DNA of 64,000 nt from contig NZ_BAFT02000057.1 in assembly GCF_000308475.2 (NCBI RefSeq), positions 186,001 to 250,000 on the forward strand, given 5' to 3'. Position numbers and translations under genes: made by a program. Below the pieces are notes generated by a model. The model was not told the origin of the DNA. It saw only the letters and a list, made by a program, of their open reading frames with translations, and did not search any database. Source of the DNA: Nocardia brasiliensis NBRC 14402 (lineage in GTDB: Bacteria; Actinomycetota; Actinomycetes; Mycobacteriales; Mycobacteriaceae). Each line of letters begins with the position of its first letter. Position 1 is the first letter of the stretch. Shown here piece by piece: positions 7,772 to 16,097 of this stretch.

Positions 7772-8890
7772 ATGGCCTACGGGAACCGCACCTACATCTG
7801 GGAGGACCCGGACTGGCCTGACTTGCGGTACGACGCTGAACGGCTGACTGGACCTCTGGCCGAGGTTGCGCAACGGCAGGGCCACCTGCTCGGTCGGCTG
7901 GCGGACACCGAACAGACGGTGCGGGAGCAGGCAGGTCTTTCGGCGCTCACTGAGGATGTGGTCAAGACCAGTGAGATCGAGGGTGAACTGCTGAACGCCG
8001 CATCGGTGCGTTCGTCCATCGCACGCCACCTGGGTGTGGACATCGGCGCAGCCGCTCCAACCGACCGGAACGTCGACGGCGTGGTTCAAATGGTGCTCGA
8101 CGCGACCGTGCATCATGACCAGGCAGTGACCCCTGAGCGGCTCTTCGGCTGGCATGCTGGACTTTTTCCTACTGGGCATTCCGGTATCTCACGCGTTCGC
8201 GTCGGTGGGTGGCGTACCGACGCCACCGGTCCGATGGAGGTCGTTTCCGGAAGCTATGGCAGACAGCGCGTGCATTTCGAAGCGCCGCCGGCTAAGCGAC
8301 TGGACACCGAGATGCGGCGGTTCCTGGACTGGTTCAATCGTGACGCGACCGAGTCACCGATCGTGAAAGCTGGTCTGGCGCATCTGTGGTTTGTGACCGT
8401 GCACCCCTTCGATGACGGCAACGGACGCATTGCGCGCGCGCTCGGCGACCTGTGGTTGGCGCGTGCCGATCGCAGTTCTCTTCGCTTCTACAGCCTTTCG
8501 GCGCAAATACAGCGTGATCGCAACGCCTACTACACAATTCTGGAACGAACACAGAAGGGCACACTCGATGTCACCGAATGGCTCCTGTGGTTCCTTGCCG
8601 CATTGCAACGCTCGATTGCGCACGCTGACGAGGCCGTCGACATGGTTCTGACGAAGACCCGTTTCTGGCGCACCTGGCGGCAGGTCCCCATGAACGCCCG
8701 CCAGATCGCGATGCTAAACCGCCTCATGGATGGTTTCCAGGGCAAACTGACCACCCGCAAATGGTCGATCATCACGAAGTGCTCGCAAGACTCTGCGCTT
8801 CGGGACATCAATGAGCTGGTCGAGCTCGGCGTACTCCGCCGGTCGGACTCCGGCGGGCGAAGCACCTCATACCAGGTCGTTCAGCCCTGA
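7772..8890 (+). CDS. Fic-domain protein (class II, probable protein AMPylase) with C-terminal winged helix
   Basis: A 372-aa Fic-family enzyme; the family usually transfers AMP to a target protein hydroxyl. The N-terminal block (YIWEDPDWPDLRYD) resembles the DUF4172 domain. The inhibitory helix motif T66-SEI-E70-G71 matches (S/T)xxxE(G/N) and lies before the Fic core, which defines class II autoinhibition. The catalytic motif is complete at residues 211-222 (HPFDDGNGRIAR). The C-terminal 70 residues, ending in a region like a DNA-binding winged helix (DSALRDINELVELGVLRR), fit other Fic proteins of this architecture. All key residues are present, so it should be active once inhibition is relieved. 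Lower GC and its place after an IS remnant suggest horizontal acquisition. Target unknown. Confidence 0.9.
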   Translation: MAYGNRTYIWEDPDWPDLRYDAERLTGPLAEVAQRQGHLLGRLADTEQTVREQAGLSALTEDVVKTSEIEGELLNAASVRSSIARHLGVDIGAAAPTDRNVDGVVQMVLDATVHHDQAVTPERLFGWHAGLFPTGHSGISRVRVGGWRTDATGPMEVVSGSYGRQRVHFEAPPAKRLDTEMRRFLDWFNRDATESPIVKAGLAHLWFVTVHPFDDGNGRIARALGDLWLARADRSSLRFYSLSAQIQRDRNAYYTILERTQKGTLDVTEWLLWFLAALQRSIAHADEAVDMVLTKTRFWRTWRQVPMNARQIAMLNRLMDGFQGKLTTRKWSIITKCSQDSALRDINELVELGVLRRSDSGGRSTSYQVVQP

Positions 8891-9129
8891 GTGGAGAGCG
8901 TCTTGTTCTCGTTCGTCGCGTAGCTATGGCAACCTCGCGTCCCTTGTCCGGCGACCTCAATAAGCGAACCTTGCACCGGTTCGCCACGGACTCGCCTGCC
9001 TGGTGACGGCGGATCGACGCCCGGACATACCCCGGCGAACTCTTGGTGAACTCGGCTTCGGTGGGTGCGCCGCATCGTTGAAAACACCTTGAGTTCAGCT
9101 ACATCCGACCGAACAGTATGGGATAGCTG

Positions 9130-9594
9130 ATGATGAACGCCCACAAGGCCGTACGTGTCGTCGCCGCTGCTGATGCCGCGAAGCAGATCGGGCGGCAGGC
9201 GCAGCATCTCGTTCCCTGCATCACGCGGGAAACGTCTGGGAGCCGGGGGATTTCGGCCGGTATGGTGAATATGGCGCCGGGGAAGGTGTCGCGGGCGCAT
9301 TATCATGCGCGCAGCGAGATCGTCGTTCTCTGTCTGCAGGGTCGTGCGGTGACGCTGATCGGTGCGGAATTGACGCCTTACGTGCATGGACCAGGGGATT
9401 TCGTGTACATCCCCGAGGGGGTGGTGCATGTGGCGGTGAACCTCAGTGAGACCGATGAACTGGTTGCTGTGGAGATGCGTACCGATCCGATGTTCAACGA
9501 CGACGTGGTGCTCACACCGGAGCACGACGGTGCTGTCGCGGAGGTCGTCGCGCGGCTGCGTCGTGAGCTTTCGATGGTGGGCGCGGGTCTGTGA
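9130..9594 (+). CDS. Cupin-domain protein
   Basis: A 154-aa single-domain cupin. Metal-binding motif 1 is RAHYHARSEIVVLCLQG and motif 2 is GDFVYIPEGVVHVAVN, giving the usual His/His/Glu and His ligands. Small cupins of this type bind metal and act as isomerases, dioxygenases or ligand sensors; the reaction cannot be told from sequence. The start is ATG 9130, with ATG 9133 next to it. Its stop overlaps the start of the broken aminotransferase gene (9591), so the two were probably cotranscribed and the cupin may have served the same amino-acid or keto-acid pathway. Confidence 0.85.
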   Translation: MMNAHKAVRVVAAADAAKQIGRQAQHLVPCITRETSGSRGISAGMVNMAPGKVSRAHYHARSEIVVLCLQGRAVTLIGAELTPYVHGPGDFVYIPEGVVHVAVNLSETDELVAVEMRTDPMFNDDVVLTPEHDGAVAEVVARLRRELSMVGAGL

Positions 9595-10674
9595 CTGCCG
9601 TCAGTTCCCGCGCGGCGGTGCGCAGCGGGCCGATCGACGATATGTTCACGGCGCTGGCCCGGCGGCCGGAGCTGATCTCGTTTGCGGTGGGCGCGCCGGA
9701 TCCCGCTTTGCTGCCGGGCGATTTGGTGGCTGGGCTGGCCGCTGATGTCGTCGCGGAATATGGGACCTCGGTTCTGCAATACGGGACGACCCGCGGATTT
9801 CCGCCGCTGCTGGACGAGGCTCAGGTACTCCTGCGGGAACGGCAGATCACCGATACCGGGGAGCTGACTCATATCGCGACGGGCGGCTCCGGAGCGCTGC
9901 ACAGCACGTGCATGGCGCTACTCGGCCCGGGGTCGGTAGTGCTGGTGGAGACACCGACTTATGGGCCTGCGGTGAAGGTTTTCCGTAGTCACGGGGCAGT
10001 CGTCATCGGAGTCGAGTCGGACGCGGACGGTATCGTGCCCGCGGCACTGGATGCCGCACTGACCCGTCAGGCGGTGGCGATGGTTTACCTGCTGCCGACA
10101 TTCCAGAACCCGACCGGACGAACCATGTCCGCCATCCGGGGAGCCCGCCTTCTGGTCCTTCGCGCCGGACAACACCGCCTACGTCACCTCGCTGTCGAAA
10201 ACTGTTGCGCCCGCACTGCGCATCGGAATCGCAGTGCTACCGGAGCGCCTTTTGGAACCTGTACTCGCGTTGAAGCAGGGCATCGATATGCAGACCTCCA
10301 CCTTCAACCAGGCGATTGCCGCGGCCTTCCTGCGCAGCACGAAAGGTGCCGCACACGTGGCCCGAGCCATCATCAATTACGGTGCGAAGCTGGCCACGCT
10401 CACCGCTGCGCTACACCGGTACATGCCGCCAGGATTCTCGTGGACCGAGCCGGAAGGCGGCATGTTCGTTTGGGTCGAGGGGCCAACAGCTTTCGACGCC
10501 GACAGGATGATTCGCCCGGCGTTGGACGCAGGCATCGCACTCCTGCCCGGCAGTATGTTCTATGCCGCGGATAGCCCGCCCCGCAACGGCATCCGCCTGA
10601 GCTTCGCGAACGTGCCCAGCGCCGAGATCGACCGCGGTGTGCGGATACTCGCCGAACTGTGCGCGACGCGATGA
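9591..10674 (+). pseudogene. PLP-dependent aminotransferase (fold type I) with internal deletion and frameshift
   Basis: The N-terminal part (9591 to about 10130) encodes SGPIDDMFTALARRPELISF through LLPTFQNPTGRTMSA, a class I/II aminotransferase of the MocR/2-aminoadipate type. The frame then changes. From about 10135 a different frame encodes FWSFAPDNTAYVTSLSKTVA, including the PLP-binding lysine in SLSK, and runs to a normal C-terminus ending at 10674. The segment that should carry the helix after NPTGR and the cofactor-binding Asp-x-Tyr motif (roughly 35-40 residues) is missing. Neither frame alone can fold, so the gene is probably inactive. The start GTG overlaps the cupin stop. Confidence 0.8.
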
Positions 10675-11069
10675 ATATCGTTGGCGTCTGGGAGGTGCGG
10701 GCCGACAGCGCCCCATTCGCATACCACGTCATGGTGTTCCATGCGGACGGCACCATGCTGCAGTCGAATCCGGATCACGGCAATCGCGTCACCAGCGACA
10801 GCAACGGCATGGGCACCTGGCACGCGAACGGCTCGACGGTATCCGGAGCATTCCTCGAATTCACCGTCGACCGCACCGCTCCCGACTCGGTCTGCCGGGG
10901 AGTCGTCCAGTTCGAGTTCACGCTGCACGACAACGAGTTCCACGGCTCGGCCAGCGCAATGTTCTATGACCTGGACGGAGCCCCTCGACGCGGCCCGTTG
11001 ACAACCGCCCTCACCGGGCGAAGGTTCGACGCCCGCACGTACTCGATGCCTGCTGCGAGTTCTTCGTAA
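10671..11069 (+). CDS. Small lipocalin-like (calycin-type) hypothetical protein
   Basis: A 132-aa protein that starts MNIVGVWEVRADSAPFAYHV and alternates beta-strand-like segments (VMVFHADGTMLQ, MGTWHANGSTVSGAFLEF, GVVQFEFTLHDNEFHG). This pattern resembles small beta-barrel lipocalin-like proteins, but no exact family is recognised. The ATG at 10671 overlaps the stop of the aminotransferase (ATGA), so it belonged to the same operon. No signal peptide, cysteine motif or obvious catalytic residue is visible. Confidence 0.65.
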   Translation: MNIVGVWEVRADSAPFAYHVMVFHADGTMLQSNPDHGNRVTSDSNGMGTWHANGSTVSGAFLEFTVDRTAPDSVCRGVVQFEFTLHDNEFHGSASAMFYDLDGAPRRGPLTTALTGRRFDARTYSMPAASSS

Positions 11070-11144
11070 CCCGGGGCTGCGGAACCGAACCTGTTCTGCC
11101 TTCCGCCTTACGGATCGGGTGTGGCGGTGACAGGGTTGGTTGCT

Positions 11145-11558
11145 TCAGGCAGGTCGCATCGTCTGCATGGTGCGCTCGCCTTCCCAGAAGGCGCGGACGG
11201 CGACGATTTTGCCGGTCTCGTCGACCTTGTAGATGAACACACCTTCGGCCTCGAGCACCTGGCCGTCGTTCTGGCTGCGGACTTTGCCGGTGTAGGCGAC
11301 TTCGGCTCCGCAGGCGAAGGAGTCGTCGAACAGGAACTCGATCGAGTCATTGGGGGCGATGGCGTTGTCCCAGAACGCCGAGATGGCGTCGCGGCCGTGG
11401 TGACCTTTACCTTCGGCATCGAAATGTGAAGGGCCGACTGGATCTTCGACCAGGGCGTCTGCGGCGAACAGGTTCAGCCAGGTGTCCTTGTCTCGCGCTT
11501 GGACCGCTGCGTGTAGAGCCTTGCTGGCGGTGCGGGCCGGGTGGGTGGCGGCGGTCAT
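11145..11558 (-). CDS. SnoaL-like / NTF2-fold protein
   Basis: A 137-aa NTF2-fold (SnoaL-like) protein with the typical N-terminal helix ALHAAVQARDKDTWLNLFAA, then DALVEDPVGPS and the terminal beta sheet (EGVFIYKVDETGKIVAVRAF). Such proteins act as small isomerases, hydrolases or ligand binders, and the exact substrate cannot be told. I chose the ATG complementary to 11556-11558 because AGGAGGAA sits a few bases upstream. It faces the lipocalin-like gene and is separated from the hydrolase cluster by 240 bp without a gene. Confidence 0.85.
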   Translation of the reverse strand: MTAATHPARTASKALHAAVQARDKDTWLNLFAADALVEDPVGPSHFDAEGKGHHGRDAISAFWDNAIAPNDSIEFLFDDSFACGAEVAYTGKVRSQNDGQVLEAEGVFIYKVDETGKIVAVRAFWEGERTMQTMRPA

Positions 11559-11798
11559 GGTTCCTCCTGGTGTCGGTCGCCGCGTGATCCGGGCGGCGGA
11601 GCGGATGCCGTGTGTAGGCAGAGCGCAGGCAGCGGTGCCAGGGAGATCTTTTCGGGCGGCAAAGGGAGGGGTCAACGCGCAGGCGTCAAGTGCGCAAGAA
11701 TCGTTCGATAGTGGGCGAGATCGTGTCGCCGACCAGGCGATAGTGGCATCGGCCTAGAAAAGCCGGTGTGGCTCGCCGGCACCGACGAGCCACCACGA

Positions 11799-12509
11799 CT
11801 ACCTCTTCACCGCAGCAATGATCAGTTCACTCACCACATCCGGGCGTGACACCGAAACCGCATGCGAAGCAGCTGTTTCGACAGCCGTAGCACCAGCACG
11901 CTCCACCATGAACCGCTGCACCTCGATCGGAATGTTCTTGTCCTGAGTAGTCAGCAGCGCGAACGACGGGATCGATTTCCACGCCGCTACAGCGGCAGGC
12001 TCCTGTAATGCGGCGACTGCCACCGGTCGTTGCGTGACGGCCATCTGCTGAGCGGTCGCCGCGGGCACGTCGGCGGCGAACTGCTGTGGGAACTCTTCCT
12101 GTCGGATGTAGAGCTCGGTGGCGGTACCGCCGTCGGCGAGGGGGTAGGTCGCTTCGCGGGTGGTCGGCGGCAGGGTGGAGCCGGGGAATTTTCCGGTGAG
12201 TTCCAGCGCGCTCTCGCCCTGGTCGGGCAGGAAGGCGGCGATGTAGACGAGCGCGGTGACGTTGGGGTTCCCTTCGGCCGCAACGGTAATGACGCTTCCG
12301 CCGTACGAGTGGCCGACCAGAACGATCGGCCCCTCGACCGTCCGCAGTACCGAAGCCACGTAAGCAGCGTCGGTGGCGAGACTACGCAGCGGGTTGGCCG
12401 CGGCGAGCACGGAATAGCCCTGTCCACGCAGGTTTTCGAGCACGCCGTTCCAGCTGGAGGAATCGGCGAACGCACCGTGGACGAGCACGATGGTGGGTTT
12501 GTCGGTCAC
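11799..12509 (-). CDS. Alpha/beta hydrolase (paralogue of the gene at 13519-14229)
   Basis: A 236-aa alpha/beta hydrolase of the small HGAFADSSSW type. The oxyanion motif VLVHGAFADSS opens the protein, the nucleophile elbow is VGHSYGGSV with Ser as nucleophile, and the catalytic His is expected in AASHAVSVSRPDVV near the C-terminus. It closely resembles the product at 13519-14229 (shared ADxSSW, NPL/FNRSLA and EGPIVLVGHSYGG blocks), so the two are tandem paralogues flanking an unrelated esterase. Only 16 bp separate it from the upstream esterase gene, which implies one transcript. Substrate unknown. Confidence 0.88.
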   Translation of the reverse strand: MTDKPTIVLVHGAFADSSSWNGVLENLRGQGYSVLAAANPLRSLATDAAYVASVLRTVEGPIVLVGHSYGGSVITVAAEGNPNVTALVYIAAFLPDQGESALELTGKFPGSTLPPTTREATYPLADGGTATELYIRQEEFPQQFAADVPAATAQQMAVTQRPVAVAALQEPAAVAAWKSIPSFALLTTQDKNIPIEVQRFMVERAGATAVETAASHAVSVSRPDVVSELIIAAVKR

Positions 12510-12525
12510 GATAGTCCTTTCAGGG

Positions 12526-13485
12526 TTAGTAGAGTGCGGCCTTCAACGCCGCAATGGCCTGTGCGACAGCGGCTTTCGCCGCATGCGTGTCGTGCATCGA
12601 ATTCACCATGACGAAGTCGTGGATGATCCCGCCGTAACGCACCTGCGTGACCGGCACGCCCGCCTCGCGCAGCTTGCCTGCGAAGGCCTCACCCTCGTCA
12701 CGCAGCACGTCGGCCTCACCGGTGATCACCAAAGCCGGTGGCAGACCGGACAATTGCGCGGCGCTCGCACGCAACGGTGACGCCGTGATCTGCGCGCGGT
12801 CCGCCTCGTCGGTCGTGTACTGGTCCCAGAACCACTTCATGCCGTCACGGGTGAGGAAGTAGCCTTCGGCGAACTGTTGGTACGAGCCGGTATCGAAGTT
12901 GGCGTCGGTTACGGGGTAGAACAGCACCTGCTGCAGGAACGACACGTCGCCGCGCTCCTTCGCCATCAGGGTCAGCGCGATGGCCATGTTGCCGCCGACC
13001 GAGTCGCCCGCGATCGCGATCCGCGACGAGTCGAGGACCTTCTCCGCACCATTGGTGCTGACCCACTGGGCAACTCGATAGGACTGCTCATTCGCGACCG
13101 GGTAGCGCACCTCGGGCGAGCGGTCGTACTCGGGGAAGACCACCGCCGCGTGCACGCCGACGGCGAGGTCGCGAACCAGCCGGTCGTGCGTGTGCGCGTC
13201 ACCGAAAACCCAACCTGCGCCGTGGGTGTAGACGATCACCGGCAGCGGATCGGTCACGCCCTGCGGCTTGACGATCCGGACCCGCACCGAACCGGTGGGC
13301 CCACCCTCGACGGTGATCCACTCCTCCTCGATCTCGGGCTTGAAGATCGGGGTGTCTTGCACGCCGTCCACCGCTTTGCGACCTTCTTCAGGCGTCAGCT
13401 GGTAGAGGAACGGTGGCTGCGAGGTCGCGTCCACGAACTCCTGCGCGGCCTGTTCGAGCGAGATACCCAACGGGTTCCCAGTCAT
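12526..13485 (-). CDS. Acetyl-esterase-like alpha/beta hydrolase (HSL family)
   Basis: A 319-aa hormone-sensitive-lipase-type hydrolase. It carries the HG box variant YTHGAGWVFGD, the nucleophile motif IAGDSVGGNMAIAL and the acid block TGEADVLRDEGEAF; the His lies in GGIIHDFVMVN. It probably cleaves small acyl esters in the cytosol (no signal peptide). It sits in the middle of a three-hydrolase operon, with 33 bp to the upstream gene and 16 bp to the downstream gene. Confidence 0.9.
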   Translation of the reverse strand: MTGNPLGISLEQAAQEFVDATSQPPFLYQLTPEEGRKAVDGVQDTPIFKPEIEEEWITVEGGPTGSVRVRIVKPQGVTDPLPVIVYTHGAGWVFGDAHTHDRLVRDLAVGVHAAVVFPEYDRSPEVRYPVANEQSYRVAQWVSTNGAEKVLDSSRIAIAGDSVGGNMAIALTLMAKERGDVSFLQQVLFYPVTDANFDTGSYQQFAEGYFLTRDGMKWFWDQYTTDEADRAQITASPLRASAAQLSGLPPALVITGEADVLRDEGEAFAGKLREAGVPVTQVRYGGIIHDFVMVNSMHDTHAAKAAVAQAIAALKAALY

Positions 13486-13518
13486 TTTCGTACCTTTCTC
13501 CTCGAGAGTTGTTGCGAT

Positions 13519-14229
13519 TCAGGACAGTTCGGCGAGTGCGCCGGTGATGACCGCGGTCACCTCGGCGGGGTGCGTCTGCATGACCAGGTGCGGAGCGTCG
13601 AGCTCGACCACCTTGCGGAGCCCGGCGCGCTGATAGCCGAAACGTTCGACGTCCGGATTGATGGTGCGGTCGGCGGCAGAGACGATGCCCCAACCCGGCT
13701 TGGTTCGCCAAGCGGCCGCCGACGCTGCTTCGCCGAACGCGGCCGCCGAGAGCGGCCGTTGCGAAACCGCCAGCACCCGAGCCTTTTCGGCGTCGAGACC
13801 GGCCGCGAACACGGCGGGAAAGGCGTCGATAGCCACCGAGACGTCGGTGCCCGGTTCGCCGCCATCGGTCGGATACGGCGCATAGACGAGGTTGGCCGCC
13901 AGCTCGGAATCGGGGAAACCGCCCTGCAATCGGCCCAAGCTCTCGCCTTCCGCGAGCGCGTAACCGGACACGTAGACGAGCCCGGCGACGTTGTCTGCGA
14001 CACCGGCGACCGTGATCACCGCGCCTCCGTAGGAGTGCCCGACGAGCAGTACCGGCCCTTCGATCTGCTCGACGAAGGACTTGATGTAGGCGGCGTCGGC
14101 GGCCAGGCTGCGGTTGAAGACCGGCGGTGCGAGCACCCGATGGCCTTGTCCGAGCAGCATTTCGGTGACCGGCGCCCAACTCGCCGCGTCGGCGAAGGCG
14201 CCGTGGATCAGAACGATGGTGGTGGACAT
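13519..14229 (-). CDS. Alpha/beta hydrolase (paralogue of the gene at 11799-12509)
   Basis: A 236-aa alpha/beta hydrolase starting MSTTIVLIHGAFADAASW, with the nucleophile elbow LLVGHSYGGAVI. The likely catalytic His is in DAPHLVMQTHPAE. The shorter start (CAT at 14227-14229) is preferred because the paralogue begins at the same point and the extension is Arg/Ala-rich without family similarity. First gene of the hydrolase operon, about 65 bp downstream of the GlxA-type regulator on the same strand, so the regulator may be cotranscribed or may control the operon. Confidence 0.88.
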   Translation of the reverse strand: MSTTIVLIHGAFADAASWAPVTEMLLGQGHRVLAPPVFNRSLAADAAYIKSFVEQIEGPVLLVGHSYGGAVITVAGVADNVAGLVYVSGYALAEGESLGRLQGGFPDSELAANLVYAPYPTDGGEPGTDVSVAIDAFPAVFAAGLDAEKARVLAVSQRPLSAAAFGEAASAAAWRTKPGWGIVSAADRTINPDVERFGYQRAGLRKVVELDAPHLVMQTHPAEVTAVITGALAELS

Positions 14230-14293
14230 GCCTGTCAGTGTTCGGGACCGGGCCCTGCGCGCGCCCCCCTTCGCAGGCCACAAAAGCCCCTGA

Positions 14294-15313
14294 TCAGGAC
14301 ACGGCCGCTGTCGTGTGCTCCGCGAAAGTGGCCGCCGTCACGCCGGTGGAGCGGAATCTCTCCTGATACTTCCGAGGCGAAATACCCAGGCGCGCAACAA
14401 ATGCCCGGCGCAGCGCCTCACTGCTGCCGTATCCGGCGGCCATCGCGGCCTCGGTTACCGTGTATCCGGCGTGCAGCTTGTCCCTGGCCAGCCCGAACCG
14501 GATGAACGCGACGAACTCGGCCGGCGAACTCTCCAATTCGGTGCGGAACAGCCTGGTCAGGTGCCGCACGCTGACCTGGGCGTGCGCGGCGAGGGTCTGC
14601 ACGGTGTGCGGGTGTGCCGGGTTCGCGCAGATCAGGTCCACCACCTTGCGGGTCAGCGGACTGCGCGGTGCGGGTCCGCGCAGCGAGGCAGAGAACTGCG
14701 ACTGCCCGCCCGCGCGCTGCATGTAGACCACGAGCGATTGCGCAACCGCCCTGGCGACGTCGGCGCCGTGATCCTCCTCGACCAGCGCGAGCGCCAAATC
14801 GATGCCCGCCGCGACACCCGCTGAGCTGTAGACGTTTCCGTCGCGCACGAAGATCGAATCCGGATCGACGGTGACCGTAGGGAAGCGGCGTGCCAGGTCG
14901 GCGGTGAACTTCCAGTGTGTGGTCGCCTGCTTGCCGTCGAGCAAACCGAGGTTCGCCAGGACGAACGTCCCGCTGCAGATCGAAGCCAGCCGGCGGGTGC
15001 GCCGGGCCAGCAGTTGCGTGGCCGTCAGCACGTCGGGCGTCATCCAGCGCGCGTGCGGCAATTCGCTGCCGGGAATCACCACCGTGTCGAAGCTGCCCGC
15101 CTCGTCGGCCGCGCTCGCGACCTCGATGCGCGCGCCGATCGAGGTCTGCACGTCCGTGCCGTCGGCCGAGATCAGCACGACCTCGTACCCCGCCACCGAT
15201 TGGTTCGCCTCGACGAAGGCCTCCGCGGGCCCGACGAAGTCGAGCATCTTCACGCCGTCGAAAACCAGGATGCCGATCCGGCGGCGCGAGGCCGTGGCTG
15301 AAGTAGGGGACAT
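14294..15313 (-). CDS. GlxA-family transcriptional regulator (DJ-1/PfpI domain plus AraC-type HTH)
   Basis: A 339-aa regulator. The N-terminal class I glutamine-amidotransferase-like domain (RRIGILVFDGVKMLDFVGPA) includes the Cys-containing elbow LASICSGTFVLAN. The C-terminal AraC/XylS tandem helix-turn-helix reads VRHLTRLFRTELESSP and then YGSSEALRRAFVARLGISP. The domain order is typical of GlxA. The start at 15313 (MSPTSATASRRR) is chosen over an upstream ATG whose extension has no similarity. It is divergent from a TetR gene across a 78-bp region that holds two palindromes. It probably controls the hydrolases downstream. Confidence 0.9.
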   Translation of the reverse strand: MSPTSATASRRRIGILVFDGVKMLDFVGPAEAFVEANQSVAGYEVVLISADGTDVQTSIGARIEVASAADEAGSFDTVVIPGSELPHARWMTPDVLTATQLLARRTRRLASICSGTFVLANLGLLDGKQATTHWKFTADLARRFPTVTVDPDSIFVRDGNVYSSAGVAAGIDLALALVEEDHGADVARAVAQSLVVYMQRAGGQSQFSASLRGPAPRSPLTRKVVDLICANPAHPHTVQTLAAHAQVSVRHLTRLFRTELESSPAEFVAFIRFGLARDKLHAGYTVTEAAMAAGYGSSEALRRAFVARLGISPRKYQERFRSTGVTAATFAEHTTAAVS

Positions 15314-15324
15314 GTCCACCAGTA

Positions 15325-15363
15325 TTATGGAGTCGTGCCTCCATAACAAGTGGTGTTCACCAC
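15325..15363. promoter_or_regulatory. Two palindromes in the divergent GlxA/TetR promoter region
   Basis: First repeat: TTATGGAG (15325-15332), 6-bp spacer, CTCCATAA (15339-15346). Second: GTGGTG (15350-15355), TT, CACCAC (15358-15363). Both are perfect and fall between the two divergent start codons, where TetR dimers usually bind. Which protein uses which site cannot be told from sequence. Confidence 0.6.
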
Positions 15364-15391
15364 GCCCGCGAATGATTGGTAACTTGTGCAA

Positions 15392-16000
15392 ATGGGACGC
15401 CCCCGCCGGTTCGACGAATCGGGCCTGCTCGACGCCGCGATCGAGCTGTTCTGGTCGAAAGGTTTCGACAGCACCTCGGTTGAGGACGTCTCGGCCGTGA
15501 CCGGGGTGGGCAACGGCAGCATCTACGCCGCCTTCGGCAACAAGAAGGGCTTGTTTCTAGCTGCTTTCGCGCGCTACTGCGAGCGCCGCGCGCAATTCGT
15601 GAGCGATACCGTCCGCCAGGCACCCGGCTCGGCCCGCGCCGCCGTGCGCACCCTGCTGCGTTCCGTCATCGACGACTGCGCCGCCCAACCCGGCCGCCGC
15701 GGCTGCCTGCTGATCAACAGCATCGCCGAACTCAGCAGCCGGATCCCCGAGGTCGTCACCATCGGCAACCGCGCCACCACCGCCATGGAAGAGGCTGTCG
15801 CCGAACGTCTCCGCCCCACCATGCCCCCCGGCGACGAAGCCGAACTCTCCGCCCTCAGCGCCAACATCATCCTGGTCTCCCAAGGCCTGATCCTCTTCAG
15901 CCGCCTGGGCACCCCCCGCCCCCGCCTCCTCGAAATAGCCGAAATCTCCTCCGCCGCCCTCCCCGCCCCCTGGGCCGACCACCTCACCCCCGCCCGGTGA
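15392..16000 (+). CDS. TetR/AcrR-family transcriptional regulator
   Basis: A 202-aa TetR repressor beginning MGRPRRFDESGLLDAAIELF. The helix-turn-helix is STSVEDVSAVTGVGNGSIYA followed by AFGNKKGLF. The ligand domain (CAAQPGRRGCLLINSIAELS) is the type found in regulators next to quinone or ester-metabolising genes. The ATG at 15392 is preferred; an in-frame GTG two codons upstream is possible. Divergent from the GlxA regulator, with palindromes between them. Confidence 0.9.
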   Translation: MGRPRRFDESGLLDAAIELFWSKGFDSTSVEDVSAVTGVGNGSIYAAFGNKKGLFLAAFARYCERRAQFVSDTVRQAPGSARAAVRTLLRSVIDDCAAQPGRRGCLLINSIAELSSRIPEVVTIGNRATTAMEEAVAERLRPTMPPGDEAELSALSANIILVSQGLILFSRLGTPRPRLLEIAEISSAALPAPWADHLTPAR

Positions 16001-16018
16001 TCTGCGGGTCCCTAGGCA

Positions 16019-16086
16019 GCACCCCTTCTGCGCTGACGCACCCGCTGTGGTGTGCAGAAGGGGGTGCGAGACGGCAGAAGGGGTGC
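16019..16086. terminator. Inverted-repeat cluster between convergent genes, putative bidirectional terminator
   Basis: GCACCCCTTCTGC (16019-16031) is perfectly complementary to GCAGAAGGGGTGC (16074-16086) and almost so to GCAGAAGGGGGTGC (16054-16067). One left arm can thus pair with either of two right arms. It lies exactly in the gap between the TetR stop and the DUF5682 stop, where a shared terminator is expected. No strong T run follows. Confidence 0.5.
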
Positions 16087-16097
16087 GTGTTCGGGGG

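Noticed and set aside
12877..14505. 542-aa plus-strand ORF across the hydrolase operon
   Set aside because: Antisense to three well-supported hydrolases; composition is typical of a shadow frame.
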